This document shows positions 34,015 through 52,639 of a stretch of DNA of 64,000 nt, one piece after another. The notes beneath the pieces were generated by a model. The model made no database searches and was not told the origin of the DNA. It worked only from the letters and a program-made list of their open reading frames with translations. The translations under genes and the position numbers were made by a program. The stretch lies in NCBI GenBank assembly GCA_026745465.1, contig JACYXH010000826.1, forward strand, positions 853,501-917,500, in the 5' to 3' direction. The DNA comes from Lota lota (lineage: Eukaryota > Chordata > Actinopteri > Gadiformes > Lotidae). Every line of letters begins with the position of its first letter. Position 1 is the stretch's first letter.

Positions 34015-36761
34015 ATGGTAAGTCAAATGGATCCGCTTTCTTCAATATCGATGCTTAATCTTCCATTAACTTACGCTAATGTTAGCTTTCACCAGCCGTC
34101 GAGTTGTGCTTGATTCTGGATATGGCTACTGGATGCAGAGAAAGCTAAGCTTTGATAGCTAGATATCTACAGTATAACTAGTCTTATTTAAACGTGATTG
34201 TCCCAAAGATGACTTATAGAAACGTTATTGTTTGGGGATCCACCAAATGTAGGCTTCTGGCAGTGACACGTTAGCTTTAGCTGCTAGCAGTCATAGCGTT
34301 AATGGAAGCTGGCTGAATCCAGGTAGGTATGACTGTTTTTCGTTAACGTGGTCCCATTAAGTGACCTAACGTTTATAATGTATTTACATTATTTTAACTT
34401 GTTACAACTTTTGTTTGCTTCGTCGCCCTTTTTTATGTTACTACTCTGCGCCACAAGGGGCAAAACCTCAACGGGATTACACTTTTACATAATACATATA
34501 TATGCATTTACCAATTCTATTGGTTTATTAAAATCAATATTTTGACATCAGGTAGAGTTAAATGTATATTTTTAATGGCAACAAATGCAATAATTGTCTA
34601 TTGTTGAAATAATTAACAATTACGTTTATCTTCTCTAATCATCTTTGCATATATAAAGTGACGTAATTTACAGTCCGTTTTTTTTCTAAGAAATTACTTT
34701 TAAACGTTTTCCTTAACGAGGACGCATGGTATTTCTTGTCCATTATAGTTGGTTTTCGACTGCAAAGCCGAATGTATTACCTGTTTAATAATAATGTGTT
34801 GACAAACCTTGACTAAACTGTTCTTCTCTTTGCAGAACTCCAATGTGGAGAACTTACCCCCTCAGGTGCTTCGTTTGGTTTACAAAGAGGTTTCAGATTT
34901 AGCTGCTGACCCCCCAGAGGGCATCAAGATCTATCCCAGCGATGAAGACATCACTGAGTTGCACACAGCCATTGAAGGGCCAGGTAAGGTTTCATCCTCT
35001 TGATATTTCTTCCTCTGGTTGGATTAGGAGATGATGATGATGATGATGATGATAATAACTAACTAATAGTTATTTAGTTTGGTACAGAATAATATGCCAT
35101 GCTACTTTACATGTCTTGCTTATCCTTACACTGGATGGCAGCTGTCAAAGTGCTACTGGAATATTCAAATAATGTTTGAATATCCCAACTACAAAACTAA
35201 CTAATGATAATTTGGTCATCCCATATTTGGCCATTCTGATGATGGCTGCCGTTACCTCAACTGAAGCGTTGACGTGACGCGTTCTCTGACAACTAGCACC
35301 CGTACATATATATTTTATCACTGGGATATTTAGATGAAATGTAACCTAGCCTTCTACCTGCAGTTCCCAAATATGCATAGATGTTAATAAATTTCATATT
35401 TTTTGTATTTACCATTTGTCATAAAACAAAAGGAAACATTCAAATACTGAATTGAGATTCAAATACCTACCTAACGAACAAATATTTAAATATTCGGGCT
35501 CAGCCCTAGTCAGTAATATTACCTTTTTTTAAATCGAAATACAGGGGCAGGAGCTTAGTGCATCTGTAGGCATCCTTGAGCAAGATGGCTATCTCTTATA
35601 ACTGCTTAATTACATCATTATAAGTAGGCTTAGTACTGGTACTAAATCAGTTTTGATATAAGACTGCTAAATGGTAACAGTGACCCAGTTTTTCCCATGT
35701 GGTTAATTCTTTATGCCCTAACAGAGGGAACTCCGTTTGCTGGTGGCATTTTCCGCATGCGTCTGGTCCTTGGGAAGGACTTCCCCGCGGTTCCACCCAA
35801 GGGCTACTTCCTGACCAAGATTTTTCACCCCAACGTGGGCCATAAGGGGGAGATCTGTGTCAATGTGTTGAAGAGGGACTGGAAAGCTGAGCTGGGCCTC
35901 AGACATGTCTTACTTGTAAGTGAAAATCTCACCTCTTTTCTCATCTTTGTTGATTAAAGATCTTATTTGTTTAGAAAGTTTCACATCAAATCCTTGACTG
36001 GATTTTTATTTTATGGTATTGAGCTAACTAATATTAGTTAATGACTTAAGTTATTACTATTGAAATCTTGGCTTAACAATGTCCTGCCTTCAGAAACACT
36101 AACAAATCTAGAGCCAAGTTGAGGTCAACGCAACAAGTAGTCAGCCTTGTAATTGTACAAGTGAAGACTTTCCATTACACGCACACACATTAATAAAAAA
36201 AAAATTAAACTAAAAACTGAATAGTTTAGCATCTGTGATTTAAACATTTGCTAGTTATAACAGCATGGTGTTACTTTTTGTTTATCCAGAAACATGCAGA
36301 AATAATAACGATAATGGTAATTGCACACAAGATCCGCAGAGCTTATGAAATGGTGGACACCAATAACTAACTCTTCAATTCAAACTCTCCAGACCATCAA
36401 GTGTCTTCTCATCCACCCCAACCCCGAGTCGGCCTTAAACGAGGAGGCCGGACGTTTACTGTTGGAGGACTATGCCGAATACGCCTACCGAGCGCGCCTG
36501 CTCACAGAGATCCACGCCATGGGAGGACATGGCGGCACCTCTGGGGTACCGCAGGACCCCAGCGACGGTCCGCAGCCCAAGAAGCACGCCGGAGACCCCA
36601 CCAAGAGGCTAGCAGTGCCCGGCGCAGCCTCCGTGGCGGCGCTAGGTAACGGTGCTAACGGAGCGTGCACCGCCACCACTACGTCCAGCAACGCCAGCAG
36701 CAGTACCAGCGCAGCCGGGAAGAAGAAGGCAGACAAAAAGCGTGCGTTACGGCGACTCTAA
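34015..36761 (+). CDS. ube2s: Ubiquitin-conjugating enzyme E2 S
   Basis: UBE2S extends Lys11-linked ubiquitin chains on APC/C substrates in mitosis. Four exons give 236 aa: 34015-34017 (the ATG alone), 34836-34983, 35725-35915 and 36393-36761. Human UBE2S has 222 aa. The start [10 protein letters not shown] is as in human. The catalytic cysteine is Cys95 in [12 protein letters not shown], exactly the human number, preceded by the HPN motif (FHPNVG). Exon 4 begins [20 protein letters not shown]. The C-terminal tail ends [12 protein letters not shown], whose LRRL end docks UBE2S on the APC/C. The tail between is alanine/serine-rich and longer than in human. The first exon codes only methionine, so the intron splits directly after the ATG. 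Confidence 0.97.
35543..35676 (+). repeat. Degraded tRNA-derived SINE in ube2s intron 2
   Basis: Starts GGGGCAGGAGCTTAGTGCA, then has CATCCTTGAGCAAGATGGCTA, and ends with the tail motif ATAAGACTGCTAAATGGTAA. Most of the tRNA-like head beyond the A box has been lost, so it is an old or internally deleted copy. Confidence 0.6.
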
Positions 36762-37930
36762 TACCTCGACTAGATTCTGTTTTTTTTGGTGAATATGACA
36801 GCGAGTGCGACTGTGTGTGTGTGTGTAAATACATTGAAGCGTGCAGATATTTGTTCTTTTTTTCTGACTTTCTATGCCCCTCCCCCTCAGACTTTCCACT
36901 TTGTACAAACGTCTTTCAATTTTTAACCACCGATTTGGCTTTTTTCATGAACTCATGTTTTATTTTTAAAGGAAAAAAGAAACTTATTCAATGTTTCCCA
37001 TTGAGTTTAAACTGAATGGCCTACTTGGTTGAGGCTTTAGGCGGTGCATCTGTTGTCTCGCCATGAATTGGTGACATTTATCTTGTGTTACTGTATGCCT
37101 AATCAATGATCTATTCAACATGGCATGAGGCGTTCACTATGTCTATGGCTCAATCTGACTCTGGAAAGTAATCCAGCACACTGTTTCACTGGTATTGACA
37201 CACTGAATTTGAAATTGGCTAATTGTTCTGGAACTGTTAAGTGGTCAGGCTCCATTTTGAATCTGGTCAATGAAGAGTGTGAAGTGAATCAGACAAAATG
37301 GTGACTACTATTCTATGGTTTTATGCTGAAAATATGTCAAAGATAGTGATGACAAAATGGCGATTTGTTTTTCATAATTATGGCTTAACATACCCTCCCC
37401 TTTTTTTCAAAAATGTCTCACTGTCCAGTATTTTCTAATGTGGTTTTAAATTAATGTTTATATTCAATTGTCTTAGTGTGTGGGTGTGTATGTAATGATC
37501 TAGACCAGTGGCTGGGAGGGAGCAGGGTATTATGCATACTTTTAAAGGGTTCAACTCTAGAATTGTAGAAATAGACATCCAGTGCTGTTACTGGTTTAAA
37601 CATACCCCCTGGTTCCTTCTAAAGCCATATGTGCTGTTGAAATGCCCATATCTACCAGCCTTCTGGGTGCCAGAGAACGTCTTCATATTTGACAACAAAA
37701 CAAGAATCCCTACCTGATGCACTGTTTGACAAGTTTTCTCGGGCAGGTTTTCTGCCTTGGTTTCAAATGCATGTTGGGAGCTATATTTCCCAAGGAAACA
37801 ATCTCAAGCACTGTCTTTCACTCGGGTGGAGAAGGTGCCTCGAAAACACTTGTCATTGTGCAGGCTGTTGGTTGGGAATTATTTTGTGTCAACTATAAGT
37901 TATTTAAATTAATAAAAATGGAATTATTTG
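36762..37930 (+). other. ube2s: ube2s 3' untranslated region
   Basis: Unique AT-rich sequence after the TAA at 36759-36761, with an AATAAA signal at 37911-37916. No competing gene is visible. Confidence 0.6.
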
Positions 37931-39149
37931 AAGAGTTAAGCAAATAGTTGTTTATTTATCCAGCATTGATCGCTTCAGACTGAGGTAATTGTTAGATTAA
38001 ATTAGTATTGAGTGTACACTGCAAGGTTCAAGGTTTGGGTTTTATTTGTTACACGATTCGTAAACCTTTGTGGTGCTGCTTTGCCCATAAGACCACTCAA
38101 TTGAATGTTGTCATTTGAATTTCTGTAATGAGCAACTCTGGCGTCAATCCACCGCACTTTGAGAGCCCACCCACCTGTATAGAAATAGCAGCCTGCCATG
38201 AAGGTAATTATCAAGCCCTTCATAGGCCCCTGGCGGTGGGGAAGTCAGACAAACCCCTTCAGGAAACAATGAATCTCATTGGTCTGGAGCTCTGTACTTG
38301 AAAACCTGGAGGTGATTCAGAAACTAATTTTGAAGCCACATTTTCCCCTAACCTTTAAGGACCATAAATTGAATTCCACGTGTTTTCAATGACACTTTTC
38401 ATGAAATAATGAAGACCGTATTGGTAAATTTCTGATGAATTAAATATATTATAGCCAGCTATCAATTCAAAGCAATGTCAATATTTGTGCCACGTTTAAA
38501 TGAATCAATGCTACAGATATAGCCTTTGTTTATGCGTATTCATGGGTGGAAGGGACAACCTTATTCAGAAATATCTAGTGTATTTATCCATGCAGCCATC
38601 TATCAAGGCTGGAGTTGCTGAATAGAAAACATGACGAATGCTATTTCTCTTCAATTTAAATAACTCACTGAATAGCAAATCTAGGTCTAATTGACAGTTT
38701 CGTTCACGCTCCAGTGTTCCTGTCCGTTGCACCAATCCTATCCCCCACCCCATTTCCATTGCTTTCATAGTTGCCACCAACATAATGACACAGTTGCTGT
38801 GGCAACCACCTCCCTCCACCGTCTCTCACTTTCTAGCTGTCTCTTTCACACGCACACAGGCTACGTACAATTGAAACCCAAGAAGCTATCGGCCAAAAAG
38901 CATGGAACGAACTCATTAGCTGCCTTTGTTTTACGTTTTCGTACCTACTCTTTTGGTGTCAGTGTCGTACACCTGTCATGTTTGGGAGCGCAGTGGCTAA
39001 AATCTGTTGGACATTATTTTCAGAACAAATTAAGATTAGCCGTGCTTGTTCAATGTAATGCAATAGGGATTATCACCTCGAATCGGAAGGGCCTAATGAC
39101 CACGGGCATGGAAAAACGCGAAATTTGTGTCTCCTCAGCGCCACTCTAA
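37931..39149. other. ube2s-shisa7 intergenic region, no recognised content
   Basis: Unique-looking AT-rich sequence. Open frames on both strands are short and lack family motifs. Nothing here is supported as a gene or repeat. Confidence 0.55.
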
Positions 39150-39199
39150 ACAACCAATCAGACCACGTTTTCTTGGCGGACCTTCATGGGGCCAGTCGC

Positions 39200-39604
39200 A
39201 GTTTGGCGGTGTTGCCTGTACTATTTCTTGACAATTATGAAAGGATTCGGCGACAGTGGTATCCAGACGGATGAAACTATAGAAAATATCTTGAAATAAG
39301 TCGATTTTCTTTTATAATATATTATTTGCATCGTATTGATGTTCACAGCATAGTTGCCATTGTTGAATGTGATGGAACGCATTCGACTTACAGAAAACCA
39401 ACATCTTCAATCCGATCTACAGCACTATTAAAAAACGGTCGTTTAACTCTGCCTCTGCATTGATAGGACTTGATCTTGCCCTAATCTAATTCTCAAGCGT
39501 AAAATACGACAAGGGGCTATCTAGTGAAAACCATTGATGTAGGTACAGTGCGCACGCTTTTCCACCACTTGTTCTTCAGCATCAAACCCAGAAGCAACGC
39601 ACAG
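39200..39604 (+). other. shisa7: Candidate shisa7 5' untranslated exon and promoter
   Basis: A near-consensus donor (GCACAG|GTAAGA, GT at 39605) follows a stretch with relatively many CpGs. A CCAAT box lies near 39153-39157. The shisa7 coding exon has an acceptor (TTGCACAG, exon from 43715) 67 bases before its start codon, so an upstream untranslated exon is needed. The assignment is by position only and the 5' limit is approximate. Confidence 0.45.
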
Positions 39605-39916
39605 GTAAGACACGACATTATACACCTTTAATATGGCATTATTTGAGAAAGAAGCATCTTTATATCAAACATTTAGTTAACTGCACGCATAACTTGAATG
39701 ACATTTTGATTGGCATCAGTTTTAAAGCACCGTCCAACGCTAGTCGTTGTGAATCAAAAATATTTCGTTGACAGCTACGCCATCGAAAAGAACACACTTT
39801 GTGGGTGGATATATTATTCGTCTTCATTTACTTCAACATTTAGATAGGATGGGATACATATGTTGGGATTCTAGTATACACACAGGGATAATAAGAAAGC
39901 TGACAACACACAGCCG

Positions 39917-39964
<48 letters not shown>

Positions 39965-41410
39965 CACACGCACGCACGCACGCACACACGCACACGCACA
40001 AACCAGCGCTCACACCCACGCTCTTTTATGCTATACTGATACATGCAAGTCATGTCTCTTCGTAAGCTACAAGTTATGAACATAACTTTGATACATCATA
40101 GCCTTGAAAAGCGATTACGAATGCGTGACTTTTCGCTGTAATGGCAATACCTGCACTGCGCAGTGAGGTGCATGAGGGAAAACACATTTTAAAACATGAT
40201 AACGTGGCCTACAAATGATACAAAATAAAAAATAATACCCATTTTAGATCTTCAGATTTCCTTTTTATTAAATTGTATTCCCGTTCACATCAAAATGTAG
40301 GCCGACGCTCATCAAGAAATGGAAGACATTTTGTAATGTCCACACCTGTTGATAGCGCATTGCTTGAAGTCAGTCTGCACGGCTTGTTTTTACAAAACGT
40401 ACAAATGGAGCGCATCGAAGACATTATTGTAAAGAACGGAGTGGGTCTCAACGTCATGGAAGCTACACAATATGGGGCTTAATATCGGTGTAAACTGGCT
40501 TCTGCATCTCTTCGTCTTGATTTGTATCGTGCACTGTGCTCTATGCTCAGCAATCGTTAGGTTGTTAGCCCTTTCACCTTTTGTTTCATGCAATAATTCA
40601 TTCTATGTGTTTTACTCATTTGCTTGTAATTCCGCCTATAGGGATTTATCGTGCAGTTTGCCCCTTAGACACTGGCCCTGCCCCCACTCCTGCTTGGATA
40701 CCAGCTTTGACATCCCCACAAATAATATTCTCTGCGCTTTATACATTGATTAATACGTCATCATTTTGCATTAAATTGCTAAACATGGATTTTGGCATAT
40801 GAGTTGAATATTGTAGAGCTTTATATGCACAACTGTCAGTGTATTTCAAAACAAAAACAAATAGGCCTAGTAATCCAATAGTTCACATTCTAACTGTTAT
40901 ATATAAAATAGAATATATAATCACATATAAAACAACAACGATTCACAGAGTAAGATTTAATGTAGGGACATTGGGAGTCAGTGCATGGTAGTTGTACATT
41001 TCCCCACCATAAACTAAATGTAGTTTGTCATGATAAAAACATGAACAATTTAGGCTCCTTTTTGCAGGTGACTTCATAACACAACCTTGTGTCCCTGCGT
41101 TAAACAAGAAAAAGGAAGATACCTTGAAATCTTTTTTAGCTAATGTGAAGGTGAAGATTGGATTGTACCTCCTTTTATTTCACTGCCTCTTTCACTAGCA
41201 TACAGACAGAGCTGCAATGCTATTCTGAGAGAGTTAGCTGCCTCAACCCACGCACAGAATCTGAGAAAGAGAGAAAGGGAGAATGAGGGAGAAAAGGGAG
41301 AAGGAGAAAGCACAGAGAAATAAAGGAGTTGGGCATAGAGACAGACTACACCAAGGTTTATTATACAAGCGGTCATGCAATGTACAATTTACAATGTAAC
41401 ATATATGCAT

Positions 41411-41478
<68 letters not shown>

Positions 41479-43714
41479 AATTGCATGCGCAGACATGCAC
41501 TACACTACAGCACTGCACAATTGACCAAACTTGATTTCCCCCTATTTAAAATGCCACCAAATGTGCTTTGTGTTTCTGGGTCATTTATGGTGTTATCTCA
41601 TCTGGGCATGTATGTGAGGATCTATTTGGTGGTGTTTGTGTGCTCTGCTGTGTCGTATTGCTAAGTGCTGGGAGAAATGTACTTGATTCTGTGCCACCCA
41701 CACACACAGCCCTCCCACTCATGGTCGTCTCTGCATCTATACCTCTGGCTCTTCCCGCTCACCACGGTTTCTTTGCTCGTTTAAATCCCTACCCTACATT
41801 TTTCCATTTGCTTCGCATGCTCTCTCTCTCTTTCTCTCTCTTCTCTCTCTCTCTCTCTCGCTCTGCTTCTCCCCCTGTCTCTCTCTTCTCTCCCCAATTT
41901 CTGATGTTCTCCTTCTCTATCATTGACTTTTCAGGAGCCTTTGCTTCTGCAGATGCACAAGCACACACACTCACTAACTCACAGTATATTCCCACGGCAA
42001 ACGGACATGCATGAACACACACACTTACACAGCACATGCAAGTGTGAAACATAGAAATGTGAATGATTTACAAAAAACGACGCGTTTCTATCTGCGTATA
42101 AGTGTGTATAGATGTGTGGTGTCAAGGTTTACAGACAGTTGATTTGATTATTGCTAATGAAGTCTGTTTTCTATTTGTATTTCAGTGGATACAACTGATA
42201 CATTCCAGCTCCCATTATCGCCATGTAACATTAGGACGCTCCTCGGAAAAAACAGGACGATAATTTACAGGCAACAAAAGAGTTTTCTCCAAGATTAGTC
42301 AGCCTGAGAACTGCTGCTTTGTATGTTTCATTGTTTCTCCCAGATGAACTCCTTGCAGAAGGTTAGAGGAACAAGCAACTGAAACAAGTGGATCCATCAG
42401 CACTTTCAACACTTTGTCTCCCCCAGTCGTGCCTACATTCTCTGCAACAGATAGGGCCGTTTTGATAATTATATGTAATTATAATTTCTGTGGGAGACAG
42501 ATCTGCCTCTCTCTGCTATTGCCAACACCTCCAACACAATAACCTCACACATTTACATATTTCTCAACAAAAACTGATATTCTTTCAACAGCAGCAACCA
42601 ATCAGAAATTGCACATGTAAATTGCTATACAATTCTTTTTTTTATTTGATCTGCATACAACAGAATTACAACTGCCGCATTTACCTTAAGTTAAGTGCAG
42701 TTACAATTTCCCTTAAATCTCAAGCAACCCATTTATCTTTTTTTCCAAACATAAACAATAATTGAATTTGAAATTCTTATATACAAACCCTTAAGGCAAC
42801 CATTCATGAATGTGAATATAATTTGTGCCAACAGAAATTAACCATGAAGGTAACTCCCTTACATTAGGCAACCAAGGCCTCATCCCAGGTAGGCATTTAG
42901 AATCAGTCCTTCTTCCTTCTTTTGGGGAAGGGGGAAGTTCTATGCGTGAAATGTTTATTTTAACACGGTTTCAAAGAACAAACAGAACTATAGATTTCAT
43001 ATCTTGTTCAAAAGACAATCCCCTAATCATTTGCGAAGTGCCAAATCTGAATCAGAATCTGAAATAAAATCAACCATGATCAGAGACCATAAATAAAATT
43101 GTTTACATTTGAACAAAAATACTCTTAAAACCCCCTCGCCCCTGCTTTACAAGTGCTAAAATCAAGGGTTGTGGTATATAGGATTGTCCTATCCCACTGA
43201 AAACAGTTACCTCTCACCACTGTTGGCTTTAGTGATTAAAGTACATACGACGGCACAGCAGATATTTCTTTTGTTCCGGCAAGGTAAAGCGTGCTGCACT
43301 GTGAGCCACCTAGAACAGGCATGTGAAGCCTGTTTTTTTCCCTATCTTTGGTATGACATCACATCGCTTTGATAGTTGTAGGGATTGAGACGTGGCAGCA
43401 TAGGGAAGAGAGGGACCTGATGTATCAAAGGTTCGTTCCGGTGGTAAAAGAAAACTGTAAATACCTCTGTCGCTAGTTATTGACATCATAAACTGACGTT
43501 ACTCTGAAAACAGTTCCCGGTCTCCTCTACAGTAGGCTATTTAAATGATTTAAATAGCACTTAAGCAAGCATTCATATATTTACAGTAATAACATTATTA
43601 TGAATACGATTTCCACCCGACAATATTATTGATTGAAAATGTTTTTGACATTAATTGACAGCAAGTCCAACATTCCACTGAAATGTTTCACATCCTATTT
43701 TATTGGTTGCACAG
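39605..43714 (+). other. Probable shisa7 intron 1 with CA microsatellites
   Basis: Contains (CA)n with CGCA units at about 39919-40000, a long (CA)n at about 41411-41476, and a TC-rich patch at 41820-41893. Otherwise unique AT-rich sequence. No conserved open frame was recognised. Confidence 0.55.
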
Positions 43715-43781
43715 GAAAGGCAAACACAGTGTTGTAACCACATTGAATCATAGACAAAATAGAGCTCTTAGTCATGTAAAG

Positions 43782-48391
<4,610 letters not shown>

Positions 48392-51300
48392 GGTTCTGTG
48401 CCTGCAGTTTCACCCCACATCATTTTTGGGAATAGGTGGCCCTTCTGCACAATATTACATAATATTATTATCAAATATAATCTCGATTATTTGGACACCC
48501 AAAGTTTAGTTTAGAGTAATATAATAAAGTGGGAAGCTGAGGGCTTACGGTATATAGTGTTTAGACTTTTTGAATTGATATCGTTAACTGGTAATTAGAT
48601 AGCTTAAATACAATTACTATCAAGTTAATCATAGTAGAGAGTATCTGGTACAATTTTTGTTATGTGATTCTCTCATCAGCCATATTTTCATAACACAATT
48701 TGCCATATACATTGATGCCATGACATTAAAAAGACTACAAGAACGGATGAAAAAACACAAGAACAAAAGTTTTCATAACTTTTTTATGTCTTTCAAAAAA
48801 GAACTCAGGAGCCATATTAGATAGGAAGTCAGATGCTGAGATGACAGCAGTGAGAAGAGGAGACACGGAAGGAATTTTTAATGAAGCATTTAATGAAGAA
48901 CTGAATCAATTACCGACCGGATTTTGTGACTTTCTAAGTAGTTGCCAACAGTGATTTCCAAACTCAAGCCCATGGATCCATAGCCTTGTGGACCAGATGA
49001 ATTCAAATGAACTGGACATGGGGTGGGGGGTGGGGGATGGACCGGTTCTGTCTGAGATTGACAGAACCGGTTTATCCTCACACAGAGAAGACAGATTTTG
49101 TTGTGGTTGTTGTTGTTATTGTTGCTCTTAGGTGGTAGAGGTGGGTGGTTTTGGAATGCACGCTTTGCTCACTTCTGGACACAAAGATCCTGGAAGTATT
49201 CGGCTGTAATCAATTGCCCAGTTCAACTGCTGAGGTAACCCTCACAAAACACACATCAGCTGCCTGGGTTGCCTAACTTTCCATGTGTCCTTATAGATCA
49301 TTCAACCAGGAGAGAGAGTTAACCTCAACAATGATCACTGTTCTAGTTGACAATTGTCACGCGCTAGAGGAATCCGTTTCCTTCTGACATATATATATAT
49401 ATATATAATTTGCATTAGCCAAGAGATAGATAGAAAGTATAGTATAGCACAGACGTTTCTATCCAGTTTACTGATTTTAAAACAAAGGCCGACTTACTTT
49501 AATGTAGGTTGCTCAGGCGAGCACAGGTTTTCTCTCACAGAGCACAAATGAATAGACACTGACGCAGGGGTTGCACTTACACAACTTGTCTTTCAAAGCC
49601 ATTTATGGAGATTCAAAGAAGATACCACAGAAGAAGCTGGTCCGACAATCACCATTTTTGTATTCTCACCTGGTGAAAGGAGAAAAAAAACACATCTAAC
49701 AACTATAGTGACATTTTGTACAGTCCAAAATAGGCATTGCCGTGAACAAACGTTTTTCTCTCAGAGAAGAACCACAAATGCCGAAAGAACGCTGGATGGC
49801 GAGGATGCCCTTTCCATCTGAAAAACCTGCTGTATCATAACGCACTTCAGCCATCCTGAGTATGAAAATATCTTCATCTTATATCAATAACAATGCTTAT
49901 CAATACTAAGGGCTATCCTAACTCGATATAGTATGTGATATCTGTGGTACATATACGATGGTATCTTTCTCTTGATTTTGTGTTGATATTGTCATGTTGT
50001 ATTAAGTATTAATGTGTAAAGAAAAAGATTAACAAGCGCAGTTTAAGAAACACCATTCAAGAGAACACTTTTTAAGACAAAACTTTGCACAAAGCTTCCC
50101 CCCCCCCCCCCCCGATATTTGCACCAGATACAAACATATATTGTATAGATTCCTTAAGGTTTACATTCAGTAGAAGCGAGGTTATGTGACAGGTCAATGA
50201 GATAGCAAGTGCAGGTCTTTTGTTTTTAAATGGTGATGATAGATGATAGAATAGAGGTGATTAGAGGTGAGCGCTATGACTTTGAAAGAACTTGTTTAGT
50301 TTGGGTTCAGTCCACCGAGAGGACAGCCAGATGTCATGCTGATTACAGAAACACAGATTTCATTTGGACAATCTTCCTATACACAGTGCTAAATGTAGTT
50401 GTTCTGAATATGATGCAGTGTTATTATTAATGATTATTATAACTGTTATTGTTATTATTAACAATTATGTTATGATGTGATGTTCTTTTACTCGGTGGGA
50501 TTTAAGTGTTTATTGTTTTTTAAATAACTAGCGTTCTCACGAGTAGTTGGTTTTCGTTACATCTGATCATGAATCCGAGTTTCAAACAGACATTGTGAAT
50601 CTCAACGCATGCCTGCCACATTTCATAAAGAGGCATTGAAGATATGCTCAGATGTAAAGCCAGCGATGGTAACGGCCAATGTCCAGCAGGATGTTTAATG
50701 CCTAAACACTGGCCTTATTAACTTTTTTTGTGATGCTTAGGTTTTCCACTTTGGTACGAAATTGTCTGTTAAAAAAGCACCTATATCCAATGCATGTGTG
50801 TTTATAAGGTTCTCACAAAGCCAGTGAAGGATACAGAATGGGAGCTAGGGGCCGGAAATTATTAATATGGCCAGATAAAGAGATATTACGAGATCTCTAT
50901 GCCACTGAGCCTGACTGAATAAAAATGGGTTATACACACTACCCATGATGCCATAATGTATGTGTGTTTGGATGAATGTGGATTAGCCAGGTTGGACAGA
51001 CCTTAATGGTAATCTGAATGTTTTGGGTACAGTGTCTTATTCAGGAAAATGGAACAGAGAGTGAACATTAATATTAGATTTGTATTTTTAAATAAAGCCA
51101 CAAATGGTCTGTAGCAAAGTCTGTAATATTACACAAGCCATATCCATCGAGAAGTCATCCAGATTTTATAAATGGTTAACCTAATTTGTGCAAGTATTGT
51201 ATTTTGTATAGCTAGTACAATCAGAATATTTTAATGAGTTCTCTCTTCGACATTAATTTGAAGATTCAACATAGAGATGTGTCCGTATTTAATGAATTGT

Positions 51301-52550
51301 ACAGTGCCAAATTCATAACATTTTTGTTGTCTTTTTATTGTCATAGCCTATTATGTGGCAACAGGGATATGCTTTTTTCAGTATTTAAATCTTTGGCGTA
51401 GCCCAGACAAATTACGTGACTTTCCAGAAAGAAACGAATGAATATGGTGGATGTAACTGCATAGCCATTATGAATTCATTTAATATAATAATTGGTCATG
51501 GTGAGTTTATTATTAACCTATATTTGACCGAAAATTGTAACAATAGTGTTGGACAATGTCCCACAATGATTATCATGAATTTGTGTTCATGACCACAAAA
51601 ATTCAACTAAACTTTTTGTTATTTCTGAACGCATTGACCCCCTTGATTATAACAGTGAATTATAAATAATTTGTATAATAAAGTTGGTGGAAAACTACTA
51701 TTATTCATGATGGAATCTTATTTTTTCATACACAGGCCTATATTTAAATGTAAATATGTGTCAACGACTTTCCAACAATAGCATATATTTGTTGTTATGC
51801 AACAAACATTTTATATAGAAAATGAAAACAACCTACCATAAATAGATAGAAAATATGTAGGTGTGTCTAGTGAGATTTGTTGACACTGACTTAAAATCTT
51901 AAGTCGACATTTAGGCGATTACCATTTATCAATAAACCTAATGATGATTTGACGGTCAGCATCTAATAGTATTTTTTTTAAGGAGCCCAGTGCCAATTAA
52001 CAGGTATCCTTCTTCAGTTGCTTTGCAGGAACGTGGGAGAGGCAACACAGTGCTATTTTAAATGTAACCAACTAATGCAATTTGTGACATTTGTGTTCTA
52101 TTGAATTCCCACTGTATCGGTAAAAGCCATAAGCTACATTATAATTGAGGTAAGCATCGTCCATTTGGCAAAACATGGAATTAAGTGAATTAGACAGTAA
52201 AATATGAATACTATGTCAGAAAAAGTTGCATCACGACAATTCTACAGGTATAACAATGAAAAGAAAAACCAGACTGTATTTATCAATGAATCGCATCACA
52301 ACCATCGCTGTGGTCTGGGATTAAATAACGTCCGCATGCTGAAATGGGGCTACCCGGAAATATTACAAAGGCCGGAAAGGGCCAATGGTGAGCGCACGTC
52401 ACTCACTTTTACCCCCAAATTATTATTGCGGACTATCAAACTGTTTTTGTCGACGAAACAACACTACTGTCTGCTGTTTTTCCACACTTCCGCAGACACG
52501 TGTCGATGAAAGTGTTACAGCTTCCGTAACTGATGATTATAACGGCGTAA
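48392..52550. other. shisa7 3' region and intergenic DNA
   Basis: AT-rich sequence after the shisa7 TAA. Candidate poly(A) signals occur at several places (near 48521, 51095 and 51678), so the 3' untranslated region may be short or very long. A G-rich patch lies at 49019-49036 and a run of 14 C at 50100-50113. No coding frame or SINE head was recognised. Confidence 0.5.
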
Positions 52551-52559
52551 AGTGTATGC

Positions 52560-52639
52560 GTTCGTTTACCTAGCTCAGCATCAGTGAAAATGGCTCTGGC
52601 TGGCGAGTGGAAAACAGCACGCAGAAATGGAAGCGGATG
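52560..52639 (+). other. Candidate 5' untranslated exon of the znf865-like gene
   Basis: A donor (GCGGATG|GTAACT, GT at 52640) lies in a CpG-bearing stretch upstream of the single large coding exon. An acceptor-like TTATAG at about 55022-55027 could join it to the coding exon. A short upstream open frame starting at about 52591 would then be present in the leader and would stop well before the main ATG. The pairing is inferred. Confidence 0.3.

Noticed and set aside
40472-40753. Hydrophobic 93-codon open frame in the shisa7 intron
   Set aside because: No flanking splice signals in the right places and no recognisable motif; AT-rich intronic chance frame.
43683-43781. Upstream in-frame ATG giving a 33-residue extension of SHISA7
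   Set aside because: It lies before the acceptor at 43714, so it is intronic; the ATG at 43782 begins a proper signal peptide.
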